NCBI GenBank assembly: GCA_016290415.1
Contig: JAEETP010000004.1
Location: 1 to 64,000 of the forward strand
Direction: 5' to 3'
Origin: Bacteroidales bacterium
GTDB lineage: Bacteria; Bacteroidota; Bacteroidia; Bacteroidales; UBA932
Length of the DNA: 64,000 bases
Shown here in pieces: positions 43,031 to 52,420 of the stretch (the stretch's first letter is position 1; every line of letters begins with the position of its first letter). Position numbers and translations under genes: made by a program. The notes under the pieces are model-generated. The model was not told where the DNA came from. It ran no database searches and was given only the letters and a program-made list of their open reading frames with translations.

Positions 43031-43459
43031 TTATGCAATCTCTACCAGAGGGTCGCCACTCTGTACGGACTGGCCGTTGGATACGAGAATCTTGGTCACG
43101 GTGCCGGCATTGTCGGCCTGGATGGCGTTCTCCATCTTCATAGCCTCGAGGGTGAGCAGCAGGTCGCCTGCCTTCACAGCCTGGCCTTCGGTAACGGCGA
43201 TGCTTACAACAACGCCGGGCAGGGGAGATTCCACCACCTTGCCGGCTCCGGTGGGAGCCTTGGGCGCAGCGGCAGCGGCAGCGGGAGCTGCAGCGGCGGC
43301 TGCCTTGGGAGCTGTAGCTACGGGCTTGGGAGCAGCCTCGTCTTGCAGAAGCTCTGCAGCGTAGGATTTACCATTCACGGTAACCTGAAGCAGTTCGCCG
43401 TTCTGCTCAACGGTTGTCTGGTATTCGTTTCCGTTTATCTTGAAATTAAATTTCTTCAT
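43031..43459 (-). CDS. mmdC: Biotin carboxyl carrier subunit of the decarboxylase
   Basis: 142 residues. A short N-terminal beta domain ([21 protein letters not shown]), an Ala/Pro-rich flexible linker (residues about 50-70), and a biotinyl domain with the biotin attachment lysine in the canonical EAMKMEN. It carries CO2 from the carboxyltransferase MmdA to the membrane subunit OadB. It is 10 bp upstream of oadB. Confidence 0.95.
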   Translation of the reverse strand: MKKFNFKINGNEYQTTVEQNGELLQVTVNGKSYAAELLQDEAAPKPVATAPKAAAAAAPAAAAAAPKAPTGAGKVVESPLPGVVVSIAVTEGQAVKAGDLLLTLEAMKMENAIQADNAGTVTKILVSNGQSVQSGDPLVEIA

Positions 43460-43477
43460 TGTTTTGGATTCTAAGAA

Positions 43478-43816
43478 TTAATTAAAATGGTGCCAGGTGC
43501 TGTGATCGTTGTGCACGATGGTGATCACACCGCTCTCGTTGTCGTGAGCCTCCTCGCTGAAGAGATAGAGGGCGGCGGCAATCGCAGCCGCGGTCTCCTC
43601 GTCATCTTCGTGCAGGGGAGCGTTGGGATTCTCTGCCACAGCGGCGTGAGCCTTCTTTGCAGGTGCGGCAGCCGCAGCCGGGTTCTTTTTCAGAGCCAGG
43701 AGGGTGAAAACCTGCAGCACAAGCACCAGCAGAAGCAGTATCACGAACACTATGCCGATGCCGATGCCGGTCATTGACCAGACATCGCTCCAGTTAGTAG
43801 CTAATAACATAGTCAT
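43478..43816 (-). CDS. mmdD: Decarboxylase small membrane (gamma/delta) subunit
   Basis: 112 residues. One membrane helix at about 17-40 (GIGIGIVFVILLLLVLVLQV), an Ala/Lys-rich linker, and a C-terminal domain with EDDEETAAAIAAALYLF, as in OadG/MmdD proteins that tether the soluble subunits to the sodium pump. The Asp/Glu-rich part and gene order support the call. Confidence 0.85.
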   Translation of the reverse strand: MTMLLATNWSDVWSMTGIGIGIVFVILLLLVLVLQVFTLLALKKNPAAAAAPAKKAHAAVAENPNAPLHEDDEETAAAIAAALYLFSEEAHDNESGVITIVHNDHSTWHHFN

Positions 43817-43830
43817 AACCGCAATCGTTT

Positions 43831-45393
43831 TTACAGAGGGATGTTGCCGTGTTTCTTGGCGGGCAGGCCAAGGTTCTTGTCACGCAGCTGATGCAGCGCG
43901 CGGATCACGCGGAAACGGGTGTTGCGAGGCTCAATGACATCGTCGATATAGCCGTAGCTGGCAGCCTTGTAGGGGTTGCAGAAGAGATCGTCATACTCTT
44001 TCTTCTTAGCCTCCTTGATGGCAGCGGCCTCTTCGGGGGTAGCTGCAGCCTTGATCTCCTTGGAGTAAAGCACTGCAACTGCACCGTCGGCGCCCATAAC
44101 TGCGATGTTTGCGGTGGGCCAGGCATAGTTCATATCGCCACGTAGCTGCTTGCAGCTCATCACGATGTGGCTGCCGCCGTAGCTCTTGCGAAGGGTAACG
44201 GTCACTTTGGGAACAGTGGCCTCGCCAAAGGCGTAGAGCAGCTTAGCGCCGTGCAGAATCACGCCGCCAAACTCCTGCTGGGTGCCGGGAAGGAAGCCGG
44301 GCACGTCCACCAGAGTCACGATGGGAATGTTGAAAGCGTCGCAGAAGCGCACGAAACGGGCACCCTTGCGGCTGGAGTTGATGTCCAGCACACCGGCCAG
44401 CATCTTGGGCTGGTTGGCCACGATACCTACGCTGATGCCGCCCATATGGGCGAAGCCCACGATAATATTGCGGGCATAATCCTTATGAATCTCGAAGAAC
44501 TTGCCGTCGTCCACAATGGCGTTGATGACCTGGTACATATCGTACGGCTCGTTGGGGCTGTCGGGAATGATCTCGTTCAGAGAGTCTTCCTTGCGGTCGA
44601 TGGGGTCATTTGTGGGAACGTAGGGCGGTTCCTCGCGGTTGTTCTGGGGAATATAGCTGATGAGCTCTTTGATAGTGGCCACAACCTCTTCTTCGGTGTC
44701 GCAGGCAAAGTGAGCCACACCGCTCTTGCTGGCGTGCACGCTGGCGCCGCCGAGCTGCTCCTGGGTCACCTTCTCGCCCAGCACCTGCTCCACTACTGCG
44801 GGGCCGGTGAGGAACATATAGCTGGCATTCTTGCGCATAATGGTGAAGTCGGTGAGGGCGGGGGAGTAAACCGCACCGCCGGCGCAAGGGCCAAGGATGG
44901 CGGAAATCTGAGGCACAACGCCGCTGGAAAGGATGTTGCGCTCGAAAATCTCTGCATAACCGGCAAGGGCGTTGACACCCTCCTGGATACGTGCTCCGCC
45001 GGAGTCGTTGAGGCCGATCACGGGAGCGCCGACCTTCATTGCCTGATCCATAACCTTGCAGATCTTCTGTGCCAGGGTCTCTGACAGCGAACCTGCATTC
45101 ACGGTGAAGTCCTGTGCAAAAATGTAAACGAGGCGGCCGCCGATGGTGCCGTAACCTGTCACGACGCCGTCGCCCAGGAACTGCTTCTTCTCCATTCCGA
45201 AGTTGGTGCAGCGATGCAGCATAAACATATCGAATTCTTCGAAGCTGCCCTCGTCAAGCAACATAGCGATGCGTTCGCGTGCGGTATATTTGCCCTTTTC
45301 GTGCTGGGCGTCAATCCTCGCCTGGCCTCCGCCGATGCGCGCCTTCTCGCGATTTTCGATAAGCGCTTTAACTTTTTCGAGTTGTTGACTCAT
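43831..45393 (-). CDS. mmdA: Methylmalonyl-CoA decarboxylase carboxyltransferase subunit
   Basis: 520 residues. It moves the carboxyl group of (S)-methylmalonyl-CoA to biotin, giving propionyl-CoA. Carboxyltransferase motifs: [21 protein letters not shown] at the start, [14 protein letters not shown] (near residue 124), [11 protein letters not shown] (near 168) and [16 protein letters not shown] plus [11 protein letters not shown] in the C-terminal half. The neighbouring epimerase and BCCP favour methylmalonyl-CoA over propionyl-CoA carboxylase or glutaconyl-CoA substrates. Confidence 0.93.
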   Translation of the reverse strand: MSQQLEKVKALIENREKARIGGGQARIDAQHEKGKYTARERIAMLLDEGSFEEFDMFMLHRCTNFGMEKKQFLGDGVVTGYGTIGGRLVYIFAQDFTVNAGSLSETLAQKICKVMDQAMKVGAPVIGLNDSGGARIQEGVNALAGYAEIFERNILSSGVVPQISAILGPCAGGAVYSPALTDFTIMRKNASYMFLTGPAVVEQVLGEKVTQEQLGGASVHASKSGVAHFACDTEEEVVATIKELISYIPQNNREEPPYVPTNDPIDRKEDSLNEIIPDSPNEPYDMYQVINAIVDDGKFFEIHKDYARNIIVGFAHMGGISVGIVANQPKMLAGVLDINSSRKGARFVRFCDAFNIPIVTLVDVPGFLPGTQQEFGGVILHGAKLLYAFGEATVPKVTVTLRKSYGGSHIVMSCKQLRGDMNYAWPTANIAVMGADGAVAVLYSKEIKAAATPEEAAAIKEAKKKEYDDLFCNPYKAASYGYIDDVIEPRNTRFRVIRALHQLRDKNLGLPAKKHGNIPL

Positions 45394-45417
45394 TATGATG
45401 ATGATTTATTTGTTGAA

Positions 45418-45837
45418 CTATTTCTCTTTGGGGTTCTCACAAATCTCGGTGAGTACGCCGCAAGTGCTCTTGGGATGCAGGAAAGCGATGTTCAGGCCCT
45501 CTGCGCCCTTGCGGGGAGCTGCATCGATAAGGCGTACGCCCTTGCTCTCGGCGTCTGCCAGGCAGGCAGCCACGTCTTTGGTCTTGAAAGCGATGTGATG
45601 CATACCGCCGCGGCCGCCGTTCTTCTCTATGAACTTGGCGATGGTGCTCTCTTCGCTGGTGGGTTCCAGAAGCTCCAGCTTAACTTCGCCAATCTTGAAG
45701 AAAGCAGTCTTAACCTTCTGGTCCTCTACAACCTCGATGTTGTAGCATTTAAGACCCAATACGTTCTCGTAAAACGGAATAGCCTCTTCCAGAGAAGGGC
45801 AGGCTATGCCGATGTGTTCAATCTGTGACAATTCCAT
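45418..45837 (-). CDS. mce: Methylmalonyl-CoA epimerase
   Basis: 139 residues, a vicinal-oxygen-chelate fold with two glyoxalase-like modules. Motifs: IEHIGIACPSLEEAIPFYENVLG with the first metal His, KLELLEPTSEESTIAKFIEKNGGRGGMHHIAF, and LNIAFLHPKSTCGVLTEI ending in the metal Glu region. It interconverts the R and S epimers between methylmalonyl-CoA mutase and the decarboxylase, in propionate formation. First gene of the operon. Confidence 0.95.
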   Translation of the reverse strand: MELSQIEHIGIACPSLEEAIPFYENVLGLKCYNIEVVEDQKVKTAFFKIGEVKLELLEPTSEESTIAKFIEKNGGRGGMHHIAFKTKDVAACLADAESKGVRLIDAAPRKGAEGLNIAFLHPKSTCGVLTEICENPKEK

Positions 45838-45932
45838 AGCTGATTTTTAATTTATAAATTGATTTTTTGAAAAATTTCAACCAAAAACGCCCAAAGTTAC
45901 AAAATTTATGACACAATACCTATAAAAAAAGA

Positions 45933-45962
45933 GCGCCGGTTCAACAACTTATGAACCGGCGC
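45933..45962 (-). terminator. Terminator behind yebC
   Basis: An 11-bp stem GCGCCGGTTCA/TGAACCGGCGC; on the minus strand it is followed by CTCTTTTTTT. Confidence 0.88.
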
Positions 45963-45995
45963 CCGTTTGGATAGTATTTGTTTGGTTAAGTGAAT

Positions 45996-46736
45996 CTACT
46001 GCTGCATATTGTGGTATACGTTCTGCACGTCATCGTCCTCTTCAATCTTCTCCAGAAGCTTCTCTACAGCTGCCTGATCGTCGGGCGAAAGCTGCTTGAG
46101 ATCGGTGTTGGGGAAGCGGTCGAACTTGGCGGACATAATCTCGTAGCCGTTGCTCTCGAGATACTGCTGAATCTTGTTCATCGCAGTGAACTCGCCGTAT
46201 ATCATAATCACCTTGGGATCGTCTTCATCTTCGCCGGTACCGTCGCGGAAAACCTCTTCTGCACCGTAGTCGATAAGCTCCAGCTCCAGCATCTCAAGAT
46301 CGATGTCGTCGCGGTCCTTCACTGTGAAGACGCTCTTGCGGTCAAACATAAACTCCACGCTGCCGCTGGTGCCCAGGTTGCCGCCGAACTTGTTGAAGTA
46401 GCTGCGGATGTTGGCCACGGTGCGGTTGGTGTTGTCGGTGGCAGTCTCTACCAGGATGGCGATGCCGTGAGGGCCGTATCCTTCGTAAAGAACCTCCTTG
46501 TAATCGCCCTGGTCCTTGTCGGTGGCACGCTTGATGGCGCGCTCCACATTCTCCTTGGGCATATTCTCGCTGCGGGCCTCCTGCAGCAGCGCACGCAGAC
46601 GGGGGTTGCCGGTGACATCGGCGCCGCCCTGCTTCACTGCGATGGTGATTTCCTTACCGATTTTGGTAAAGGTCTTGGCCATATGGCCCCAGCGCTTGAA
46701 CTTGCGCTCTTTGCGGAATTCAAATGCTCTTCCCAT
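45996..46736 (-). CDS. yebC: YebC/PmpR-family regulatory protein
   Basis: 246 residues. The N-terminus MGRAFEFRKERKFKRWGHMAKTF is the TACO1/YebC signature, followed by NPRLRALLQEARSENMPKENVERAIKRA and YEGYGPHGIAILVE. Recent work on the family links it to relief of ribosome stalling at proline stretches; older annotation calls it a transcription factor. The C-terminal acidic end (EEDDDVQNVYHNM) is usual. It is 5 bp downstream of the TPR gene on the same strand. Confidence 0.95.
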   Translation of the reverse strand: MGRAFEFRKERKFKRWGHMAKTFTKIGKEITIAVKQGGADVTGNPRLRALLQEARSENMPKENVERAIKRATDKDQGDYKEVLYEGYGPHGIAILVETATDNTNRTVANIRSYFNKFGGNLGTSGSVEFMFDRKSVFTVKDRDDIDLEMLELELIDYGAEEVFRDGTGEDEDDPKVIMIYGEFTAMNKIQQYLESNGYEIMSAKFDRFPNTDLKQLSPDDQAAVEKLLEKIEEDDDVQNVYHNMQQ

Positions 46737-46741
46737 AGATA

Positions 46742-47425
46742 CTAGTTTTCTGCGTTTTCGAGACGGGAGATATACTTGTCAACCTCCATAGCTTCTACTG
46801 TGGTAGGATATTTCACCTTGATGTCATTGTAGAAACCCAGGGCTTCGTCTTTGCGGCCCAGAAGCTCGGCTGCGAGGCCGGCCTTGAGCAGGTAAGCTGC
46901 GGTGAACACGCTGCTGTTGGTCTTGATGGCAGACTTGTATGATGCAAGTGCATTCTCCATCTGGTCCAGACCGGCATAAGCGTCTCCCAGGCAGCTGAGT
47001 GCGCGTGCCTTGAGGATAGGATCCTTGCCATTGTATTTCTTCAGGTACTCTACAGCCTCTGCATAGTTCTTGAGCTGCAGCTGGCAGATGCCGGCGTCAA
47101 AATAAACGCCCTGACCTGCCTTCTTGCCGTACTGGCTGATAACGTCGGCAAAACCAAGCACGTTGCCGTCGCCGTTAAGAGCCTGCTCGTACTGCTCCAT
47201 CTGGAAATAACGCTCTGCGCCTGCTGCGGCGGCCCTTGCCTCTTGCTGTGCGGGTTTGAGCACCCAGCGGTTGAGCGCCAAAAGTGCGCATACAGCGATG
47301 AGGATGATGAGCAGGATGGTGCTGAGCAGATTGCCGTTCTTCTTCAAAAACAACTCAAGTCCCGAAACAGCTTCGCCCACGGCCTGCTGATTCTCGGGTT
47401 TGTTGTTGACTTTCTTTGTTGCCAT
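46742..47425 (-). CDS. Membrane-anchored tetratricopeptide protein
   Basis: 227 residues. One membrane helix near residues 33-53 (NLLSTILLIILIAVCALLALN), then three to four TPR units in the periplasm (YFDAGICQLQLKNYAEAVEYLKKYNG; ALSCLGDAYAGLDQMENALASYKSAI; LLKAGLAAELLGRKDEALGFYNDI). It resembles YfgM-like or tol-pal-associated TPR proteins conserved in Bacteroidota; a chaperone or scaffold role is likely but not shown. Confidence 0.85.
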   Translation of the reverse strand: MATKKVNNKPENQQAVGEAVSGLELFLKKNGNLLSTILLIILIAVCALLALNRWVLKPAQQEARAAAAGAERYFQMEQYEQALNGDGNVLGFADVISQYGKKAGQGVYFDAGICQLQLKNYAEAVEYLKKYNGKDPILKARALSCLGDAYAGLDQMENALASYKSAIKTNSSVFTAAYLLKAGLAAELLGRKDEALGFYNDIKVKYPTTVEAMEVDKYISRLENAEN

Positions 47426-47503
47426 TATGTTTAGATTTTAAAATTTGCGGATTTTAAAGCGTGCAAAATTATAATAAAAATGCGAAACCACAATAATTAT
47501 TTG

Positions 47504-47511
47504 TACTTTTG
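47504..47511 (+). promoter_or_regulatory. -7 box immediately before recF
   Basis: TACTTTTG, an exact TAnnTTTG match, ends 7 bp before the recF ATG. If used, the transcript would start at or within a few bases of the start codon. Confidence 0.5.
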
Positions 47512-47518
47512 AGGCGCT

Positions 47519-48613
47519 ATGTACCTGAAGAAAATCAACATACAGAATTTCAAGAATATTGCCCGCGCAAGCATAGAGTTTTCCCCGGCGCTGAACTGCA
47601 TAAGCGGCGACAACGGCGAGGGCAAGACCAACCTGTTGGACGCAATATTCTATCTCTCAATGACCAAGAGCTACTTCAGGCAAAGCGAGCAGTACACCCG
47701 CACCATAGGGGAGAAGACAATGGTGCTGAGCGGCGAATACATTGCCGGCGACGGCACCGAGTCCCTGGTGGCGGTGATGCTGGACGGCGAAGAGAAGCAG
47801 GTGCGCCTGAACAAGAAAAACTACACCAAATTCTCCGACCATATAGGGCAATACCCCATAGTGATGATTTCTCCCTCCGACACCTCGCTTATAAACGAAA
47901 GTGCCGAGGCCCGGCGGCGTTTTATGAATATGATGCTCTCCCAGACCGACCGGGAGTATATGCGCGCCCTGCAGAGCTACAACAAGCTGCTGCTCTACCG
48001 CAACCGGCTGTTCAAAGAAGACAATGTAAACGCCGACCTGCTGGACACCATCACCATAAAAATGGCCCCTTTTGCCACTTATATATATGAAAAGCGCAAG
48101 GCTTTGTGCGAAGGGCTGCAAGAGCTGGCGGCGGAGTATTACCGGCGCCTGTCAGACGGCAAGGAGGCCATCTCGCTGGGCTATCAGTCAGACCTGCAGA
48201 AGGCGACTCTTGAAGAGCTGATGGCCCGCAATCTGGAGCGCGACCGCATCTTGAAATTCACCGGCTCCGGCCCTCAGCGGGACGATATCATCTTCAAGAT
48301 GAACGACTGTCCCATAAAGAGTTGCGGCAGCCAGGGCCAGCAGAAAACCTTTGTCCTGGCGGTCAAGCTGGCGCAGTTTGTGATGATGCGCCGCCACTAC
48401 GGCTTTGCCCCGATACTGCTGCTGGACGATGTGTTTGACAAGCTGGACAGCGGCAGGGTGGAGTTCTTGCTTAAGACTGTTGCCAGCGAAGACTTTGGCC
48501 AGATATTCGTGACCGACTGCAACAAGGTCCGCCTGAAAAGCATAGTGGCCGGGATGGATGTTGACTCCCGGATGTTCACCGTGAAAAATGGCGTTTTTGC
48601 CGCCGACAACTAG
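47519..48613 (+). CDS. recF: DNA replication/repair protein RecF
   Basis: 364 residues, SMC-like ATPase that loads RecA at gaps with RecO and RecR. Walker A GDNGEGKTNLLDAI (near residue 31), signature region SCGSQGQQKTFVLAVKLAQ and Walker B ILLLDDVFDKLD (near 301). MYLKKINIQNFKNI at the start is typical. It lacks the usual dnaA-dnaN context but is followed by a DUF721 gene, a common arrangement in Bacteroidota. Confidence 0.95.
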   Translation: MYLKKINIQNFKNIARASIEFSPALNCISGDNGEGKTNLLDAIFYLSMTKSYFRQSEQYTRTIGEKTMVLSGEYIAGDGTESLVAVMLDGEEKQVRLNKKNYTKFSDHIGQYPIVMISPSDTSLINESAEARRRFMNMMLSQTDREYMRALQSYNKLLLYRNRLFKEDNVNADLLDTITIKMAPFATYIYEKRKALCEGLQELAAEYYRRLSDGKEAISLGYQSDLQKATLEELMARNLERDRILKFTGSGPQRDDIIFKMNDCPIKSCGSQGQQKTFVLAVKLAQFVMMRRHYGFAPILLLDDVFDKLDSGRVEFLLKTVASEDFGQIFVTDCNKVRLKSIVAGMDVDSRMFTVKNGVFAADN

Positions 48614-48616
48614 TCT

Positions 48617-48907
48617 ATGGACCGCAAGAAATCAGCCACTATAGGAGAAGTGCTGGAGCGCTACCTGGCCGACAGTCCTTTGGCCGACGGGTTGCGCTTT
48701 TCCCGCGTGTGCCAGGCCTGGAACGATGTCGTGGGGCCTTCTGTAGCCTCTATGAGCTCCGGCCAGAAGTTCTCTGCCGGCGTGTTCACCGTGCGCCTGG
48801 GCAGCAGCGTGCTGCGTATGCAGCTCCAGATGAGTGTAGAGGACATCCGCGCCCGTATGAACAAGATCCTGGGCGACAGAACCGTGCAGAAAATCAATCT
48901 CAGATAA
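48617..48907 (+). CDS. DUF721 (DciA-like) protein
   Basis: 96 residues. SRVCQAWNDVVGPSVASMS followed by FTVRLGSSVLRMQLQM matches the DUF721 domain of DciA, the replicative-helicase loader of bacteria that lack DnaC. The size is small, as in most Bacteroidota copies. It is 3 bp after recF; its stop overlaps the pdxB start by one base. Confidence 0.85.
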   Translation: MDRKKSATIGEVLERYLADSPLADGLRFSRVCQAWNDVVGPSVASMSSGQKFSAGVFTVRLGSSVLRMQLQMSVEDIRARMNKILGDRTVQKINLR

Positions 48908-49875
48908 TGCTTCATAAAATAGTTATAGACGCCGCGGTGCCCTACATCAAGGGCGTGTTTGAGCCGTATTTCCAGCAGGTGGAATATGTCCCCGGCGCAG
49001 CCATCGATGCCGATATGGCCAGGGATGCCGACGCCCTGGTGATCCGCACCCGCACCAAGTGCAACGCCGCCCTGCTGGAAGGCTCGGCCGTGAAAGTGAT
49101 CGCCACCGCCACTATTGGCCTGGACCACATCGATACCGATTGGTGCAAAGAACACGGCATAGCCGCCTTCAATGCCCCCGGCTGCAATGCCGACGGCGTG
49201 ATGGAATATGTCTTTGCGGCGCTTAACGTATTTGCCAGGAAAATGCCCCTGGAAGGCGCCACGCTGGGCGTGATTGGGGTAGGGCAGGTTGGCCACAGGG
49301 TGGCCGATATGGGCCGAAAACGCGGCTTCCGGGTGCTGGAAAATGACCCTCCGCTGCAGGCGGCCGGCACATCCAGGCAACTGGTGGACCTGGACACCCT
49401 GCTTCGCGAGAGCGATATAGTAACCATCCATATCCCGCTTTGGGCAGAAAACCGCGACTTTGCAAACGCCGCATTCTTTGAAAAGATGAAGCCCGGCGCC
49501 ATATTCATCAACGCCTCCCGCGGCGGCATAGTGGACGAAGCAGCCCTGCTGGCGCACCGCGACAAACTCTCCGCCCTGGCCATAGACGTCTGGAAAGGCG
49601 AGCCCAATATAAATCCGGCGCTGCTGGCCGCCGCCGACATCGCAACTCCGCACATTGCCGGCTACACGATTGTGGGCAAGATAAACGGCACTGTCGCTTC
49701 CGTTCGCAACGTGGCCCGCACTCTGGGCATAAAAGAGCTGGAAAACTTCTCGATACAACATAGTTACAAACCTTATAACATAGAAGGTTATGACATCTTG
49801 GCCGACGATGCAGCACTGCGCGCCGACCCCTCTGCCTTCGAGAGCCTTCGCAACCACTACAATCTGCGCGGATAG
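48907..49875 (+). CDS. pdxB: Erythronate-4-phosphate dehydrogenase
   Basis: 322 residues from ATG 48907. It oxidises 4-phosphoerythronate in DXP-independent PLP synthesis. A D-2-hydroxyacid dehydrogenase fold: VDAAVPYIKGVFEP and ADALVIRTRTKCN at the start, IGLDHIDTDWC, NADGVMEYVFAAL, the NAD-binding GVIGVGQVGHRVADM (near residue 117), HIPLWAENRDF and ASRGGIVDEAALL. The C-terminal extra domain is shorter than in Enterobacteria, as usual here. Confidence 0.9.
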   Translation: MLHKIVIDAAVPYIKGVFEPYFQQVEYVPGAAIDADMARDADALVIRTRTKCNAALLEGSAVKVIATATIGLDHIDTDWCKEHGIAAFNAPGCNADGVMEYVFAALNVFARKMPLEGATLGVIGVGQVGHRVADMGRKRGFRVLENDPPLQAAGTSRQLVDLDTLLRESDIVTIHIPLWAENRDFANAAFFEKMKPGAIFINASRGGIVDEAALLAHRDKLSALAIDVWKGEPNINPALLAAADIATPHIAGYTIVGKINGTVASVRNVARTLGIKELENFSIQHSYKPYNIEGYDILADDAALRADPSAFESLRNHYNLRG

Positions 49876-49892
49876 TGTAATATGATTTTTTG

Positions 49893-49900
49893 ATTATCTT
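49893..49900 (+). promoter_or_regulatory. Possible -7 box of lysA
   Basis: TATCTTCG, one mismatch to TAnnTTTG, 27 bp before the ATG at 49928 and in the short gap after pdxB. Confidence 0.35.
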
Positions 49901-49927
49901 CGCAGGTTGATTATACCCTTCACAGCG

Positions 49928-51088
49928 ATGATTACCAATAAGGCCATAGAGGCTTTCAGGCAGATAGAGACTCCGTTTTATTATTACGATATGGCGCTGC
50001 TGCAGCAGACACTGCAGGAGTGCAGCAAGCAGGCCGGTCTATACGGCTTCCAGGTGCACTATGCCATAAAGGCCAACGACGACCCCCGCATACTGGCTAT
50101 GGTGCGTGATTACGGCTTTGGCGTGGACTGCGTCAGCGGCGGCGAAGTGAAACTGGCCCTTGATGCCGGCTTCGCCGCAGAGAAGATAGTTTTTGCCGGC
50201 GTAGGCAAAACCGACCGCGAAATCAACCTTGCGCTGGATGCCGGCATCGGCTGCTTCAACGTGGAGTCCATCCCCGAGCTGGAGGTCATCGATGCCCTGG
50301 CCCGCGCCAAGGGCGTGCAGGCCCCCGTCTGCATCCGTGTGAATCCCGACATAGACGCCCACACCCACCGCTACATCACCACCGGCCTTGAAGAGAACAA
50401 GTTCGGCATCAGCGCCTGGGCCTTTGACGAGCTGGTGGCCGCCCTGCGCGCCGCAACCAACATCGCCTTCAAGGGCCTGCACTTGCACATCGGCTCGCAA
50501 ATCACCATTATGGAGCCGTTTAAGCTGGAGTGCAAGCGTGCGCTGGAAATCGTGGCCAAGTTCCGCGAAGCGGGCTTCGAAGTCACCGACCTGAATCTGG
50601 GAGGCGGCCTGGGCGTGGACTACGACTACCCGTCGCTGAATCCCGTGGCGCCTTTCGAGGCCTGGTTCGGCACTGTGGCAGAAAACCTGCCCGTTGGCCA
50701 CGGTCAGACAGTGCACTTTGAACCCGGACGCGCCCTGGTGGCCCAGTGCGGCCACCTGATTTCCCGCGCGGTGTTTGTAAAGAAGGGCAAAGAACGCAAG
50801 TTCGTGATACTTGACGCCGGTATGAACGACCTCATAAGGCCGGCCCTCTACGGCGCAAGGCACTATGTAGAGAACCTCACGTCCCGCGGCGGAAAGCTCC
50901 GCTACGACGTCGTGGGACCCATCTGCGAGAGCTCCGACACCTGGGGAGAAGGGCTGCTGCTGCCCGCCACCAGCCGCGGCGACCTGTTTGCCATATGCAC
51001 CGCCGGCGCCTATGGTCAGGTTATGAGCATGCGCTACAACCAGCGCCCCTTTGCCAAGGCATATTATTCTGATGAAATATTGAAATAA
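49928..51088 (+). CDS. lysA: Diaminopimelate decarboxylase
   Basis: 386 residues from ATG 49928; a TTG seven codons upstream is rejected. It is a fold-type III PLP enzyme converting meso-diaminopimelate to lysine. The PLP lysine is in VHYAIKANDDP (near residue 46). HIGSQI, LNLGGGLGVDYD, FEPGRALV and the substrate Cys in PICESSDTW are visible. It contains the only CATG I saw in this core block (51029). It is followed 3 bp later by ffh. Confidence 0.95.
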   Translation: MITNKAIEAFRQIETPFYYYDMALLQQTLQECSKQAGLYGFQVHYAIKANDDPRILAMVRDYGFGVDCVSGGEVKLALDAGFAAEKIVFAGVGKTDREINLALDAGIGCFNVESIPELEVIDALARAKGVQAPVCIRVNPDIDAHTHRYITTGLEENKFGISAWAFDELVAALRAATNIAFKGLHLHIGSQITIMEPFKLECKRALEIVAKFREAGFEVTDLNLGGGLGVDYDYPSLNPVAPFEAWFGTVAENLPVGHGQTVHFEPGRALVAQCGHLISRAVFVKKGKERKFVILDAGMNDLIRPALYGARHYVENLTSRGGKLRYDVVGPICESSDTWGEGLLLPATSRGDLFAICTAGAYGQVMSMRYNQRPFAKAYYSDEILK

Positions 51089-51091
51089 GAT

Positions 51092-52417
51092 ATGTTTGAG
51101 AACTTAACAGACAGATTAGAGAGATCGTTTAAACTTATAAAAGGCCAGGGCCGCATCACCGAAGTCAACATCTCGGAGACCCTGAAAGAAGTGCGCCGCG
51201 CCCTGCTGGACGCCGACGTCAGCTACAAAACCGCAAAAACATTCTGCGACACCGTAAAGCAGAAAGCAATAGGCCAGAACATCCTGATTGCCGTAAAGCC
51301 CGAGCAGATGATGGTCAAGATCGTTCACGACGAACTTGCCGAGCTTATGGGCAGCGAGCATTCCGAGATCAACGTCAAGGGCAACCCCGGCACTGTGCTG
51401 GTGGCCGGCCTCAACGGTTCCGGTAAAACCACCTTCACCGGCAAGCTGGCCCTCTGGCTCAAGAGCAAGAAGGGTATGAAAGTGCTGGTGGCCGCGTGCG
51501 ACACCTTCCGCCCCGCCGCCATAGAACAGTTAAAGACCCTCTGCGGCCAGGTCCAGGTGGAATGTTACAGCGAAGACGGCGTCAAAGACCCCATCCAGAT
51601 AGCCCAGAACGCCATTTCCAAGGCCCGCCGCGAAGGCTACAGCGTGGTGGTTATAGATACCGCCGGCCGCCTGGCAGTGGATGAAGAGCTGATGAACGAA
51701 ATCTCTGCCCTGCACCAGGCCGTGAAGCCCACCGAGACACTGTTCGTGGTGGATGCGATGACCGGTCAGGACGCTGTGGAAACCGCCAAGGCCTTCAACG
51801 ACCGCCTGAACTTTGACGGAGTGGTCCTCACCAAGATGGACGGCGACACCCGCGGCGGTGCTGCCCTCTCTATCAAGGCGGTGGTGGACAAACCCATCAA
51901 ATTCATCTCCAACGGAGAGAAGATGGAGGCGCTGGACATATTCTACCCCAAGCGCATCGCCGACCGAATCCTGGGTATGGGCGACGTCGTTTCCCTGGTA
52001 GAAAAGGCTCAGGAGCAGTACGACGAAGAGGAGGCCCGCAAGCTGCATAAGAAACTGGCCAAGAACCAGTTCACCCTCTGGGACTTCTACGGTCAGATAC
52101 AGCAGATAAAGAAGATGGGCAACATCAAGGACCTGGCGTCTATGCTGCCCGGCGTGGGCAAGGCCCTCAAAGACGTGGACATAGACAACGACAGCTTCAA
52201 GAGCATAGAGGCTATGATTCTCTCTATGACGCCCTACGAGCGTGAGAATCCCGACCAGATCAACGGCAGCCGCCGCAAGCGCATAGCAGCGGGCAGCGGT
52301 GTCACCGTGGTGGATGTCAACCGCCTGCTGAAGCAGTTCGAAGGCACCCGCCGCGTTATGAAAAACTTTGCCGGAGGCAGCAACATCGCCGGCAGTATGA
52401 TGAGAAAACGCAGATAA
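51092..52417 (+). CDS. ffh: Signal recognition particle protein Ffh
   Basis: 441 residues. N domain (about 1-90), GTPase G domain with P-loop VAGLNGSGKTTFTGKLA (near residue 103), DTFRPAAIEQLK, DTAGRLAVDEELMNE, TKMDGDTRGGAALS and the M domain (about 300-441) with SMTPYERENPDQINGSRRKRIAAGSG, which binds 4.5S RNA and signal peptides. It targets membrane proteins to SecYEG/YidC. The start MFENLTDRLE is typical. Confidence 0.96.
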   Translation: MFENLTDRLERSFKLIKGQGRITEVNISETLKEVRRALLDADVSYKTAKTFCDTVKQKAIGQNILIAVKPEQMMVKIVHDELAELMGSEHSEINVKGNPGTVLVAGLNGSGKTTFTGKLALWLKSKKGMKVLVAACDTFRPAAIEQLKTLCGQVQVECYSEDGVKDPIQIAQNAISKARREGYSVVVIDTAGRLAVDEELMNEISALHQAVKPTETLFVVDAMTGQDAVETAKAFNDRLNFDGVVLTKMDGDTRGGAALSIKAVVDKPIKFISNGEKMEALDIFYPKRIADRILGMGDVVSLVEKAQEQYDEEEARKLHKKLAKNQFTLWDFYGQIQQIKKMGNIKDLASMLPGVGKALKDVDIDNDSFKSIEAMILSMTPYERENPDQINGSRRKRIAAGSGVTVVDVNRLLKQFEGTRRVMKNFAGGSNIAGSMMRKRR

Positions 52418-52420
52418 ACT